Part shown: positions 34,390 through 43,717 of the stretch, piece after piece
Numbering within the stretch: position 1 is the stretch's first letter
Layout: the number at the start of each line of letters is the position of its first letter
From: Polyangiaceae bacterium
GTDB lineage: Bacteria > Myxococcota_A > Polyangia > Polyangiales > Polyangiaceae
NCBI GenBank assembly: GCA_016933275.1
Contig: JAFGBI010000379.1
Location: 1 to 64,000 of the forward strand
DNA length: 64,000 bases
Direction: 5' to 3'
Position numbers and translations under genes: made by a program
Notes under the pieces: model-generated
The model's input: the letters and a program-made list of their open reading frames with translations, nothing else
What the model was told of the DNA's origin: nothing
Database searches by the model: none

Positions 34390-36402
34390 TCAGCCCTCGG
34401 GGAGTCGCACCTCCTTGACCCGAGCGCCAAGCGCCGTCACCGTAGCCTTGACGGCGGCGTGGCCCACCGCTGCGGCAATGGCGTGCGCACGAGCAGCGTC
34501 GCGCTCCTCGAGCAGGGCATCGGCGACGGTTCTTCGCCCCCTTGCCCGTGGCGAGTCCCGCTCGATGATCACCTGCGGTGATGCCCCGAGCTCGGCCCGC
34601 GCCGCGCGTTCGACGGCCCTCAGCGCGTCAGGTGCCGTTGCACGATCGGAGAAGACACTGCCCTCTTCGAAGGCGATCACGAACCGTTCGGCATCGATGG
34701 AGATCGGCACTCCGTGCCCTAGAAACGCGGCGATCTCGGCGGATTCTTCCCCGATCCGGTCGAGGATTCGGCGCCAACTCGCCGGGGGATCCTCGGCGCC
34801 GGGGGGCGACCCGGTCGGATCCGAAATGGTCTCGAGATCGGGGGTCGAGTCGGCGATCCGGATTGCCTCGGGTCCGGTGACGTCCATGACCGACCCGCCG
34901 CGCGTCCCGTGCCCGGCTACCTTCGGGGTTGGCGCGGAGTGGTCTCCCGTCCGAGGCGCCGTTCCTGGTCCGGGATCGGCGGCCGCCGGGCCTGGTGGCG
35001 GGCTGGCTGCCGGATGGGAGGCGGTTGGCACCGGCGCGGCATCGGCGGTTTCGGCGTCACCGAGCGGGGCGGTCGCGTCCTCGGTGGTGATCGCCGAGTG
35101 ACTCTTGGCAGGCGCGGACCGCCGAGGGCTCGCCTCGCCTCCCGCAGCCGGACCGGATCCTAGAGCCCCACCCCCCCGACCCGCCATGGGGGAACCGCCG
35201 GCACGCGGGTCGGAGCGCTCCCCGGAGAGCCGTCGTTCGAGCGCCCCCAGGCGCTGCAGCAGTTCGTCGAGGGGAAGCAGGGGTGGTCGCCGCGAGAGGC
35301 GGACCAGCAGCATCTCGAGCGCTGCTCTTGGCTGCCCGCTCCGCACCACGTCGTCGAACCCGTGGGAGAAGCCCTGATGCAGGCGGATGAGATCGTCGGT
35401 GTCGGCTGCCGCCGCGAGCTTGACGACATCTGCGCGCTCCTCATCGGGGAGGTCGATGAGGTCGGCGGAGGCGGCGCAGACCTTCGCGACGACCAGGTCG
35501 CGCAGCAGGGCGAGCAGGTCTCGCGCGGCGTGACCGAGTTCGTGGCCCTGCTCCGCCAGGGACTGGGTCGCGCGAAGGCATGGTTCCACCTCTCCCGCGA
35601 GCAGAGCAGCGGCGATCTCGTGCAGGACGCGGCGACTCGCGACGCCCAGCACTCGGGCGACGTCGTCGCCCGAAAGCGACGTCCCGCCCCATGCGATGAC
35701 CTGGTCGAGCAGACTCATCGCGTCGCGCATGCTGCCGGCGGCCTCGCGCGCGATGACGCTCAATGCGGCGTCCTCCGCCGCGATCGCCTCTTTCGCCAGC
35801 ACGTCCCGGAGCCGCTCGACGATGAGGCGGGCAGGGATCAGCTTGAAGTCGAAGCGTTGTACCCGGCTCAGGATGGTGACCGGGACCTTGTGCACCTCTG
35901 TGGTCGCGAAGATGAATTTCACGTGCGCCGGGGGTTCCTCGAGGGTCTTCAGGAATGCGTTCCACGCACTCGAGGTCAGCATGTGGACCTCGTCCACGAT
36001 GACTATCTTGTATCGATCTCGCGCGGGTCGATACGGGAGCGAGTCCTGCAGGCGGCGAACCTCGTCGACGCCGTTGTAGCTCGCCCCGTCGATCTCCTGC
36101 ACATCGACGTCGGTCCCCAACGTGATCTCCCGGCAGGCGGGGCATTCGAGGCAGGGGGTCGTCGTTGGTCCGGGATCGGTTCCCGCGGTGACGGTCCCGG
36201 GGCGACCCATGCAGTTTAGCGCCTTGGCCAGGATCCGCGCGCTGGTGGTTTTGCCGACACCCCGGACTCCCGTAAAGAGGAAGGCGTGGGCGACCCGATT
36301 GGCGGCGATGGCGTTCGAGAGCGTGCGGGCGACGTGGTCCTGTCCGACGAGGTCATCGAAGCTCATCGGGCGGTACTTGCGCGCCAGGACGACGTAGCTC
36401 AT
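34390..36402 (-). CDS. dnaX: DNA polymerase III subunit gamma/tau
   Basis: The 670-residue clamp-loader ATPase starts at ATG 36402 (MSYVVLARKYRPMSFDDLVG). The Walker A is GVRGVGKTTS (45-54), zinc cysteines are C64, C84, C87 and C90, Walker B/DEVH is IVDEVHML, and the arginine-finger SRVQRFDF motif follows. There is a ~14-residue insertion between the first zinc cysteine and the other three compared with E. coli. A Pro/Ala/Gly-rich linker from about residue 470 leads to a C-terminal tau-like domain. I saw no obvious A-rich slippery site, so a short gamma form by frameshifting is not evident. The frame is open further upstream to 36660, as shadow. It heads the group dnaX-recR-ridA-unknown. Confidence 0.96.
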   Translation of the reverse strand: MSYVVLARKYRPMSFDDLVGQDHVARTLSNAIAANRVAHAFLFTGVRGVGKTTSARILAKALNCMGRPGTVTAGTDPGPTTTPCLECPACREITLGTDVDVQEIDGASYNGVDEVRRLQDSLPYRPARDRYKIVIVDEVHMLTSSAWNAFLKTLEEPPAHVKFIFATTEVHKVPVTILSRVQRFDFKLIPARLIVERLRDVLAKEAIAAEDAALSVIAREAAGSMRDAMSLLDQVIAWGGTSLSGDDVARVLGVASRRVLHEIAAALLAGEVEPCLRATQSLAEQGHELGHAARDLLALLRDLVVAKVCAASADLIDLPDEERADVVKLAAAADTDDLIRLHQGFSHGFDDVVRSGQPRAALEMLLVRLSRRPPLLPLDELLQRLGALERRLSGERSDPRAGGSPMAGRGGGALGSGPAAGGEASPRRSAPAKSHSAITTEDATAPLGDAETADAAPVPTASHPAASPPPGPAAADPGPGTAPRTGDHSAPTPKVAGHGTRGGSVMDVTGPEAIRIADSTPDLETISDPTGSPPGAEDPPASWRRILDRIGEESAEIAAFLGHGVPISIDAERFVIAFEEGSVFSDRATAPDALRAVERAARAELGASPQVIIERDSPRARGRRTVADALLEERDAARAHAIAAAVGHAAVKATVTALGARVKEVRLPEG

Positions 36403-36766
36403 CGCAAGAACGACTAGCAGATCGGGCGCCGGGCGGCGAGTTCGCCGCGAACTGGGGTACCGCCCCGCGTGGACTCTCCCGGTACCCGATCGACCCCGGA
36501 CTAGGTTAGCCTTGGGGGGTGGTCGGGCCTGTCGGTGAAGGGTGGCTCGTAGCGGGTCGTGCCGGGTGCGAGGCGCCCCCGGGCGGGCCGACTGTCGTCG
36601 CCTGGTGGAAGGTGGCCGCCGGTCGCGGGGGCCCGCCGGTGGGGTGGATCGCCGTGGCACCGTGGGAGGTGGCGGGCCGTTTGGCGGTCGCCCCTGGTTC
36701 CGCTGGTTCTCTCTCGACGAAGACGCCGCGGCCAGGGTGTAGCATCACGGCTGGAGGGACGACGCC
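36403..36766. other. Divergent 364-bp region between dnaX and the histidine kinase
   Basis: Promoters for both directions must lie here. A TAGCAT at 36741-36746 could be the -10 of the kinase but has no matching -35. The region contains two related GGTGGC stretches (around 36604-36614 and 36664-36674). An 83-codon frame (36519-36770) overlaps the kinase start by 4 nt; I leave it uncalled. No RNA gene is seen. Confidence 0.4.
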
Positions 36767-38278
36767 GTGAGCACCCCATTCCTCTGCGGTGTCACGACCG
36801 CTTGGGCCGCTGCCCAGCTCGCGCTGGCGACCTTCTTCGGGGTTGCCCACGCCCTTCGCCGCGAGACGGAGCGACGCCTCTTCGTCCTGGTCTGCCTGGC
36901 CATGGCGGTGGCTACGGGAGGGCTCGCCGGGACCTACGCTGCTGAGACGATCAGCGGGTGGAGCTTCGCCGCGGACGTCGCCTTGGCCGGGATCATCGGA
37001 GGTGGGGTGCTGAACCTCGAGTTCGCGACGCGCTTCGCCCGGCGGCGGAGGCGTAGCCTCGTTCCGGTCTACGTCGTGGCAGCGCTGGCCTTGCTGCTCG
37101 TATCCACCGGGCACTTTCGCCTCGCAAATACCGAGCGCGTCGACGAGACGATCCTCTTTAGCTTCGTGGTGCGTCACGTGTCGACCGCCCACTACTGGTA
37201 CGCCGCGCTCCTCGGGTGGATGATGGCTGCCAGCTCCTGTGTCGCCGTCGCCATCCTCATCCGAGCACACCTGGATGGCCGACGGGATGCCTTGACGCTG
37301 GTGGTCAGTGGAGTTGCGCTCGCGGTCGCGTTCGTGAACGACATGGGGCTCATCCTGCGTGCTTGGTCGCACGGTGTGTACCTCCTGCCGCACGCGTCCA
37401 TGTTCCACGCCTTCACCATCGGCCTCATCCTCGTGGTGCGAAACCGGGAGACGGAGGGTCGCCTCGAGGCGGCGCGACACAGCCTGGAGGAGCGAACCGA
37501 GGAGCTCCGCCGCTCCTATCTGGATCTGCGCTTAATGGAAGGGGAGCTCTTTCGCAGGGAACAGCTCGCCGCGGTTGGGGAGCTGGCGGCGACGATCGCG
37601 CACGAGGTGCGAAACCCCCTCGCCATCATCCTCAACGCCGCCGCCGGCCTTCGCCGCAGCGGCGTCTCGGAGTCGGATCGCGACATGCTCCTCGGCATCG
37701 TCGATGAGGAGGTCGGACGCCTCAATCGTCTGGTCGCCGATCTCCTCCGGTTTGCGCGGCCGGTGTCCGTGAGTTGGAGCGATGTGAACCTGCGGGCGCT
37801 CGTGGAGCGCACGAGGGGTCTGGTGCCCGACGGGATCGCGGTCGACGTGAGCATTCCGGAGGAGCCCCGCTTCGATACGATCACCGTGGACGCGGGGTTG
37901 CTGCGTCTCGTCCTTGAGAACCTGGTCGAGAACGCCTGTCAGGCCATGCCCGACGGCGGGCAGCTCTCGATCGTGGTGCGCAACGGCCGATTCGATCTCG
38001 GCGAGGCGACCTCGATCGAGGTGCGCGACACCGGCCGTGGCATGGACGCACGCACCCTCGAGCGCGCGCTGAAGCCGTTCTTCACGACGCGCCCGCAGGG
38101 GACGGGGCTCGGCCTCGCCATCGTCGATCGGATCGTTCGGGCGCACGGGGGGGCGGTGAGCCTGGAGAGCACCGTCGGTCGCGGTACCACCGTTCGGCTG
38201 CTCATCCCGCTCGACGAGGAGGTCCGCCGGCGCCGGCGGACGGGTTCGCTCACCACCGGCGTGAGCACGGGAGGGTAG
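36767..38278 (+). CDS. Seven-TM sensor histidine kinase (NtrB-like transmitter)
   Basis: The 503-residue protein has about seven membrane helices in residues 5-225, then a short coiled linker and a transmitter. The phosphorylated histidine is H279 in AATIAHEVRNPLAI. The ATPase has the N-box (LENLVENACQAM), G1 (VRDTGRGM) and G2 (GTGLGLAIV) motifs near 375-490. The start is GTG 36767 with GGAGG upstream. The 7TM input resembles the histidine-kinase N-terminal 7TM group, whose ligands are mostly unknown. No response regulator is adjacent: bioA follows after only 3 nt. The nearest partner is the NtrC-type regulator at 42180-43589, about 3.9 kb downstream on the same strand. NtrB-like transmitters usually pair with NtrC-type regulators, so this pairing is plausible. 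Confidence 0.92.
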   Translation: MSTPFLCGVTTAWAAAQLALATFFGVAHALRRETERRLFVLVCLAMAVATGGLAGTYAAETISGWSFAADVALAGIIGGGVLNLEFATRFARRRRRSLVPVYVVAALALLLVSTGHFRLANTERVDETILFSFVVRHVSTAHYWYAALLGWMMAASSCVAVAILIRAHLDGRRDALTLVVSGVALAVAFVNDMGLILRAWSHGVYLLPHASMFHAFTIGLILVVRNRETEGRLEAARHSLEERTEELRRSYLDLRLMEGELFRREQLAAVGELAATIAHEVRNPLAIILNAAAGLRRSGVSESDRDMLLGIVDEEVGRLNRLVADLLRFARPVSVSWSDVNLRALVERTRGLVPDGIAVDVSIPEEPRFDTITVDAGLLRLVLENLVENACQAMPDGGQLSIVVRNGRFDLGEATSIEVRDTGRGMDARTLERALKPFFTTRPQGTGLGLAIVDRIVRAHGGAVSLESTVGRGTTVRLLIPLDEEVRRRRRTGSLTTGVSTGG

Positions 38279-38281
38279 GTC

Positions 38282-39607
38282 ATGCAGTCTCGCCGCCAAC
38301 GGGTGGTCGAACTCGACGCGCGCCACGTGTGGCACCCGTATACTCCTATGGATCGGTACCTCGGCGAGGGACGACCGCTGGTCATCGACTCCGCCTCGGG
38401 TTCCCGCCTTCGGGATCTCGACGGACGCACCTATCTCGACGGCAATGCGTCCTGGTGGACCGCCCTGCTCGGTCACCAGCACCCGAGACTGGTAGCGGCC
38501 CTGGTGGACCAGGCGCGGCGCCTCTGTCACGTGCCGCTCGCCGACATCACCCACGAGAACGCGGCGCTGCTCGCGACCGAGCTGGTCGCCGTCGCTCCGC
38601 CCGGGCTCTCACGGGTGTTCTTCAGCGACGACGGCTCGACAGCGGTGGAGGTCGCGTTGAAGCTTGCGCTCCAGTACTGGTCGCAGAACGGTCAACCTCA
38701 CCGCCGCCGCTTCGTCGCCTTGGACGGCGCCTTCCACGGTGAGACTCTGGGAGTCACCGCGATCGGCGGCGTGGAGGCGTTTCGGAGACCGTTCGCTTCC
38801 GCCGTGGTCGAGGCGATCCACGTCCCCCCGCCGGACGAGTCGGGCTACGAACGTGCCTTCGATGCCATCGCACGCTGTCTCGAGGAGGAGGGGGAGGGGA
38901 TCGCCGCCGTCGTACTCGAGCCCGTGGTCCAGGGGGCTGGCGGGATGCGCGTCTACGATCCCAAGTACCTTCGCGATGTGCGTGCGTTGACGCGGGACGC
39001 CGGCGTGCTCTTGGTGCTGGACGAGGTGTTCACTGGCTACGGCCGCACCGGTCCGATGTGGGCCTGTGACCACGCCGGGATCGCACCGGACATGCTCTGT
39101 GTCGCCAAGGGTTTCAGCGGGGGGCTCCTCCCCATGGCGGCTACCCTGGTCAGTGAGGCGCTGTTCGAAGGGTTCCGTGGGGCTCCCGAACGGGCATTCC
39201 TCTACGGCCACACGTTCTGCGGGAACCCGCTGGGTGCCCGCGTGGCGCTCGAGGTCCTGCACGTCTATCGCGATGAGCAGATCCTCGCGGGCGTCGCCCA
39301 ACGGGCGGATCGCATCGCGGCGGCGTTTGGGTCGCTCGCCGGCGTCCCCGGCGTCGCCCGCGTGCGCAGCCTCGGGATGGTCGGCGCGCTGGATCTGCCG
39401 GGGCCTGGAGGATACTTCGGATCCCTCGGGCGGCGCGTCTACACCGAGGCGCTGAGCCGGGGAGCGATCCTTCGTCCACTCGGGAACACGGTCTACGTGA
39501 CCCCGGCCCTGAACATCGAGGTGGACGATTTGGATGCGCTCCTCGAGATCCTTTCCGTCAGTGTCGCCGCGGTCGTCGGGGCTGGGGTGACTGCCGATCG
39601 AGAATAG
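38282..39607 (+). CDS. bioA: Adenosylmethionine-8-amino-7-oxononanoate aminotransferase
   Basis: This 441-residue class-III PLP enzyme transfers the amino group of S-adenosylmethionine to KAPA to make DAPA in biotin synthesis. It carries the BioA hallmark HVWHPYTPM (15-23). Other motifs are SDDGSTAVEVALKLALQYW, DGAFHGETLGVTAIGG, VLEPVVQGAGGM, LDEVFTGYGRTG, and CVAKGFSGGLLPMAATLVS with K276 as the Schiff-base lysine. The ATG at 38282 starts 3 nt after the kinase stop, so the two are probably cotranscribed. Other biotin genes (bioB, F, D) are absent here. An AT-rich hairpin begins at the stop codon. Confidence 0.95.
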   Translation: MQSRRQRVVELDARHVWHPYTPMDRYLGEGRPLVIDSASGSRLRDLDGRTYLDGNASWWTALLGHQHPRLVAALVDQARRLCHVPLADITHENAALLATELVAVAPPGLSRVFFSDDGSTAVEVALKLALQYWSQNGQPHRRRFVALDGAFHGETLGVTAIGGVEAFRRPFASAVVEAIHVPPPDESGYERAFDAIARCLEEEGEGIAAVVLEPVVQGAGGMRVYDPKYLRDVRALTRDAGVLLVLDEVFTGYGRTGPMWACDHAGIAPDMLCVAKGFSGGLLPMAATLVSEALFEGFRGAPERAFLYGHTFCGNPLGARVALEVLHVYRDEQILAGVAQRADRIAAAFGSLAGVPGVARVRSLGMVGALDLPGPGGYFGSLGRRVYTEALSRGAILRPLGNTVYVTPALNIEVDDLDALLEILSVSVAAVVGAGVTADRE

Positions 39608-39638
39608 AAAATATTCGACTTTTCAATAGAAAGTTCGA
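39602..39638 (+). promoter_or_regulatory. AT-rich hairpin patch after bioA
   Basis: This short AT-rich island stands out from the GC-rich surroundings. GAATA (39602-39606) and TATTC (39612-39616) are inverted. TCGACTTTT (39615-39623) and AAAGTTCGA (39630-39638) form an 8-bp stem with one bulge. It could be a bioA terminator, or part of the promoter for the ferredoxin gene 220 nt downstream. Confidence 0.3.
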
Positions 39639-39860
39639 CGCGGTCGCCGGTGGCGGTTCCACCATGGCGACCGGGACCCGCCAGTCCGGCGGCGGCTCCA
39701 GCGAGGGTGCCGCCCTGGACCGAGCGGCGCAGGCGCCGCCCGGCCGAGCCGGAGCGGGGTGACAGCGGGCAGCGCGGGCCCTGGTCGGAGCCCTCTGGCC
39801 GGCGGTCAGCCGTCCTCGTCCTTGACCCCGCGGTGGGCGCGGTCCCATCGTGGAGGGGCC

Positions 39861-40211
39861 ATGGCACTGCGGGATCGCTATCTCTTCGTCTGCATCAATC
39901 GCCGTCCGGACCAGGCGTCCAGGGGTTCCTGCGCCGCGAGGGGATCCGAGGCGCTCTACGAGCGACTTCGCGGGCTCGTGCGCGAACACGGGCTCGCGCA
40001 GACCACGGTCCGTGCCTGTTCGTGCAGCTGCCTCGACGCCTGCCTCACCGGGCCGACCATCGCCGTCGAGCCGGATCATTTCCTCTATGGCGGGGTAACG
40101 ATGGACGACCTCGAGCCGATAGTGGCGGCGCTCGCGCGGGGCGAGCGTGTCGACCGACTCGTCATCGAACGGGGTGGATCTGCGGTCGGCAAGGGTCCCC
40201 GGGCCGAGTGA
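39861..40211 (+). CDS. Thioredoxin-like 2Fe-2S ferredoxin
   Basis: The 116-residue protein has the cysteine spacing of thioredoxin-fold [2Fe-2S] ferredoxins: C11 and C24 near the N-terminus (VCINRRPDQASRGSCA), then C53, C55, C57 and C61 (CSCSCLDACLTGP). The usual four ligands are probably C11, C24, C57 and C61. A conserved end (FLYGGVTMDDLEPIV) matches this family, related to the NuoE C-terminal domain. The start ATG 39861 has GGAGGGG nearby. Such proteins are electron carriers, but no partner redox enzyme is next to it. A small unknown gene follows after 45 nt. Confidence 0.88.
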   Translation: MALRDRYLFVCINRRPDQASRGSCAARGSEALYERLRGLVREHGLAQTTVRACSCSCLDACLTGPTIAVEPDHFLYGGVTMDDLEPIVAALARGERVDRLVIERGGSAVGKGPRAE

Positions 40212-40256
40212 ACGGCGTCCCTTCGTGCGGGTGACGCGATAGGGGATCGTCCTAAC

Positions 40257-40682
40257 ATGCACTGCTCGTTCATCCAGGATCTGACGGGTGCGGCCTGGTT
40301 CTCCGCTGAGCCCACCGAAGAGCGGCCGCTTTCGCTTCGGCTGATGGTGCGCTGCGTCCGAGGTCCGTGGCCCGCCCGCGGGATCCTGTCGGTACCGGGA
40401 TGGATCGACCACGCTCCGTTAGGGGGGTGGCTGCGGTGGGAGCGCCGCGCGGGGGGGCGTCTCGTGGCCTACGACCTCGTCCTGCCGGGGCCGCACGGGG
40501 AGCATCTCGCGCTCCGGGCCGAACTCGTCCCGCGGGGGCGAAACCCGGTGGCGTCGGTCACCACGGTCCCGGGGACCATTCGCGTCGCCGAGGATCGCGA
40601 GGTCGCCCGGCTGGTTCTTCGATGGGACCTCCGCCACGGCGCGCTGGCCTTCGTTCTCGGCTGGCGCCTGGTTCGAGGCTGA
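40257..40682 (+). CDS. Small beta-rich protein of unknown function
   Basis: The 141-residue product is predicted mostly beta strand, with no signal peptide and no cysteine cluster. Its pattern (an SVPGWIDHAPLGGWL-like segment, YDLVLPGPHGEHLALRAELV, ASVTTVPGTIRV, LVLRWDLRHGALAFVLGWRL) recalls a lipocalin-like beta-barrel domain found alone or attached to oxidoreductases and lipases. I cannot name that family with certainty. The start ATG 40257 lies 45 nt after the ferredoxin, and asnS starts 42 nt after its stop. Coding is supported by the clean frame and the family-like pattern. Confidence 0.65.
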   Translation: MHCSFIQDLTGAAWFSAEPTEERPLSLRLMVRCVRGPWPARGILSVPGWIDHAPLGGWLRWERRAGGRLVAYDLVLPGPHGEHLALRAELVPRGRNPVASVTTVPGTIRVAEDREVARLVLRWDLRHGALAFVLGWRLVRG

Positions 40683-40724
40683 GTGATGCTCGCGACCCGC
40701 GCGGTCGGCGCGTCGAGAGGATCC

Positions 40725-42128
40725 ATGGCCGACACAATCAAACATCTGCTTTCTGGTGTGCTTGCTGGCGGGACCTCGGTCGTCGTGCGCGGCTGGGTGC
40801 GCACCCGCCGTGACTCGAAGGCTGGGGTTTCGTTCCTTCACGTCAATGACGGCTCGACAGTGGCCCCGATCCAGGTGGTCGCGGCTCACCATCTCGAGAA
40901 CTACGACTCCGAGATCAAGCACATCACCACCGGATGCGCGGTGGTGATCACGGGCAACCTCGTGGCTTCGATGGGCAAGGGGCAGTCGCTGGAGGTCCAG
41001 GCTTCGCGCGTCGAGGTCGTGGGTTGGATCGACGATCCAGACAGCTATCCGATCCAGCCCAAATCCCACAGCTTCGAGTTCCTGCGCGAGGTCGCCCACC
41101 TGCGCGCGCGGACGGCAACCTTCGGGGCGGTGACGCGCCTCAGACATCACCTGTCCCAGGCGGTCCATCGCTTCTTTCATGACGAAGGATTCTTCTGGAT
41201 CCACACGCCGATCATCACGGCGAGCGACTGCGAGGGCGCCGGCGCGCAGTTCCGCGTCTCGACGCTCGACCTCGCGAACCTCCCGCGCAGCGAGACCGGT
41301 GGCGTGGACTTCTCTCGCGATTTCTTTGGCAAGGAGAGCTACCTTACGGTGTCGGGGCAGCTCGAGCTTGAAACCTACTGTCTGGCGCTATCGAAGGTCT
41401 ACACATTCGGTCCAACCTTCCGGGCTGAGAACTCGAACACGAGCCGTCACCTCGCCGAGTTCTGGATGGTCGAACCCGAGATCGCCTTCGCGGATCTCGG
41501 TGCTGACGCCGATCTCGCGGAGAGGTTTCTGAAATTCATCTTTCGCGCCGTGCTCGCGGAGTGCCCCGAGGAGCTCGCGTTCTTCCGGGACCGCATCGAC
41601 TCGGGTTGCCTCGCGCGCCTCGAGAGCTTCGTCGAGAGTAGCTTCGAGCGCATGGACTACAGCGATGCGATCCGACGGCTAGAGGCGCGACAGGCGGAGG
41701 CGAGGTTCGACTACCCGGTGCGATGGGGAATGGACCTGCAGAGCGAGCACGAGAAGTTCCTCACCGAGAAGATAGTCGGCCGTCCCGTGGTGGTGATGAA
41801 CTACCCGAAGGAGATCAAGGCGTTCTATATGCGTCTCAACGAGGATGGTCGCACCGTGGCGGCGATGGACGTCCTTGCGCCGGGGATAGGTGAGATCATC
41901 GGTGGCGCGCAGCGAGAGGAACGTCTAGACGTCCTCGATCGCCGCCTCCACGAGCTTGGCATGTCGTCTGAGGCGTACTGGTGGTACCGGGACCTCCGGC
42001 GCTATGGCACCGTCCCCCACGCCGGGTTCGGCCTGGGGCTCGAGCGAACCCTCATCTACGCGACCGGCCTGGGCAACATCCGGGACGTGATCCCGTTCCC
42101 CCGTAGTCCAGGCAGCGCGGAGTTCTGA
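40725..42128 (+). CDS. asnS: Asparaginyl-tRNA synthetase
   Basis: This 467-residue class-IIb synthetase charges tRNA-Asn. The N-terminal OB-fold ([19 protein letters not shown]) binds the anticodon. The catalytic core has motif 2 [20 protein letters not shown] and motif 3 [20 protein letters not shown], ending with the characteristic [14 protein letters not shown]. Length is within one residue of E. coli AsnS. The ATG at 40725 has GAGAGG 4 nt upstream; an open frame starting 14 codons earlier at 40683 is rejected. It precedes the NtrC-type regulator by 51 nt. Confidence 0.98.
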   Translation: MADTIKHLLSGVLAGGTSVVVRGWVRTRRDSKAGVSFLHVNDGSTVAPIQVVAAHHLENYDSEIKHITTGCAVVITGNLVASMGKGQSLEVQASRVEVVGWIDDPDSYPIQPKSHSFEFLREVAHLRARTATFGAVTRLRHHLSQAVHRFFHDEGFFWIHTPIITASDCEGAGAQFRVSTLDLANLPRSETGGVDFSRDFFGKESYLTVSGQLELETYCLALSKVYTFGPTFRAENSNTSRHLAEFWMVEPEIAFADLGADADLAERFLKFIFRAVLAECPEELAFFRDRIDSGCLARLESFVESSFERMDYSDAIRRLEARQAEARFDYPVRWGMDLQSEHEKFLTEKIVGRPVVVMNYPKEIKAFYMRLNEDGRTVAAMDVLAPGIGEIIGGAQREERLDVLDRRLHELGMSSEAYWWYRDLRRYGTVPHAGFGLGLERTLIYATGLGNIRDVIPFPRSPGSAEF

Positions 42129-42179
42129 CCATTCGTCGGCGGATTTGACGTGTTGTCATTGCGGTGCCAGTATGGCGCC

Positions 42180-43589
42180 ATGAGCGACGAAATGGCGGAA
42201 TCGGGGGAGCGATCATCCGACCCCGACGCGGTAGCGGTATCAGGGGTGGAGGACGTTACCGTCCTCGTGGTCGACGATGAACCCAGCAACACGACCTCGC
42301 TCAAGAAGATCTTCGAGCGCGAGGGGATGCGGGTGTTCACCGCCGATCACGCCCGCGCCGCACTCGAGGTGGCGCGCCGGCATCGGATCCATGTCGTGCT
42401 CACCGACCTGATGATGCCGGGGACGAACGGCGTCGAACTCCTACGGGCGCTGAAAGAGGTGTCATCCGACATCGAGGTGGTGCTGATGACCGCCTATGGA
42501 ACCGTGGAGACCGCGGTGCAGGCCATGCGGGACGGTGCCTATGACTTCGTGGAGAAGCCGCTGAAGCGGGTGACGATCGTGAAGAGCGTGCGCAAGGCTG
42601 CGGAACGGCAACGGCTGGTCGCAGAGAACCGCTTGCTGCGCCAAGAGATCAAGGCCTTGACCCGCCGGGAGATCGTGGGGCAAAGCTCGGCGCTGAGGCG
42701 GGTGCTGGAGGTGGCCGCGCAGGCGGCGCCTTCGAGCGCCACCGTGCTCATCCTGGGTGAGAGCGGGACCGGGAAGGAGCTCATCGCGCGCACCATCCAC
42801 GCGCAGAGCGTTCGCGCCAGCGGTCCCTTCGTCGCTGTCAATTGCGCGGCCATCCCCGAATCCATCCTGGAAGCGGAGCTGTTCGGGTACGAGCGCGGGG
42901 CATTCACGGGCGCTGTCGGGCGCCGCGAAGGACGCTTCGCCAAGGCGCGTGCAGGCACGCTCTTTCTCGACGAGATCGGGGAGCTCAGTCCCGCCGTCCA
43001 GGTGAAGATCCTGCGCGTCCTGCAGGAAGGGGAGTACGAGCCCGTCGGCGGCGACACGGCTCGGGCCGACGTTCGCATCGTTGCTGCCACGAACCGCAAC
43101 CTACAGGCGGAGGTGGAGGCAGGGCGCTTCCGAGAGGACCTCTACTATCGCCTCAACGTGATCGCCGTCACCGCGCCGCCGCTGCGCGCGCGTCGCGAGG
43201 ATGTGCCGCTGCTGGTCGATCACTTCCTAGGAGTCTACTGCAAGAAGAACGGCCGAGCTCGCCTCACCATTCCGCCCGAGGTTCTCCGCAAGCTCACGGA
43301 CTACTCCTGGCCGGGAAACGTGCGTCAGCTCGAGAACGTGGTCGAACGCGCGGCGGTGCTGTGCCGTGGCGATACGCTGTCTCTCGGGGACCTTCCGGAG
43401 GAGATCGTCGCGGCGGCCTCCGCCGCGCCGTCGCAGCTCACCTTCTCGGTGGGGACCCCGCTCGAGGAGGTCGAGCATCGCCTCATCCGCGAGACGCTCA
43501 AGCACACCGACGGTGACAAATCCCTCGCGGCGCAGCTCCTCGGGATCTCGACCAGGACCATCTACCGGAAGCTCGGGGACGAGAGCTGA
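42180..43589 (+). CDS. NtrC-family sigma-54-dependent response regulator
   Basis: The 469-residue protein has a receiver domain with acidic pocket VVDDEP (31-36) and phospho-acceptor D76 (TDLMMP), and the switch-region MTAYG and EKPLK. The AAA+ domain has Walker A GESGTGKE (193-200), the sigma-54-contacting GAFTGA loop (240-245) and Walker B LFLDEIGEL. A Fis-type HTH ends the protein (SLAAQLLGISTRTIYRKL). All key residues are present, so it should activate sigma-54 promoters when phosphorylated. The ATG at 42180 was chosen over an upstream frame at 42150. It directly precedes the T2SS cluster, with a 200-nt gap, and might regulate it. Its cognate kinase may be the 7TM kinase at 36767-38278. 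Confidence 0.95.
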   Translation: MSDEMAESGERSSDPDAVAVSGVEDVTVLVVDDEPSNTTSLKKIFEREGMRVFTADHARAALEVARRHRIHVVLTDLMMPGTNGVELLRALKEVSSDIEVVLMTAYGTVETAVQAMRDGAYDFVEKPLKRVTIVKSVRKAAERQRLVAENRLLRQEIKALTRREIVGQSSALRRVLEVAAQAAPSSATVLILGESGTGKELIARTIHAQSVRASGPFVAVNCAAIPESILEAELFGYERGAFTGAVGRREGRFAKARAGTLFLDEIGELSPAVQVKILRVLQEGEYEPVGGDTARADVRIVAATNRNLQAEVEAGRFREDLYYRLNVIAVTAPPLRARREDVPLLVDHFLGVYCKKNGRARLTIPPEVLRKLTDYSWPGNVRQLENVVERAAVLCRGDTLSLGDLPEEIVAAASAAPSQLTFSVGTPLEEVEHRLIRETLKHTDGDKSLAAQLLGISTRTIYRKLGDES

Positions 43590-43717
43590 CCGATGCGGCG
43601 CGACGGGTTTCGCCCTTGCCTCGCACCCCCCTCGGGTTGCCAAATTGGCACCGCGGCGGTGGGCGGAAGGCATTCGCTGCCACCTTGGCGGCGGAGTCCC
43701 GCCGCTCAGGTCGAGAA

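Noticed and set aside
36506-37480. 324-codon minus-strand frame opposite the histidine kinase
   Set aside because: The kinase has full H, N and G boxes on the plus strand; the opposite frame is His/Arg/Pro-rich shadow.
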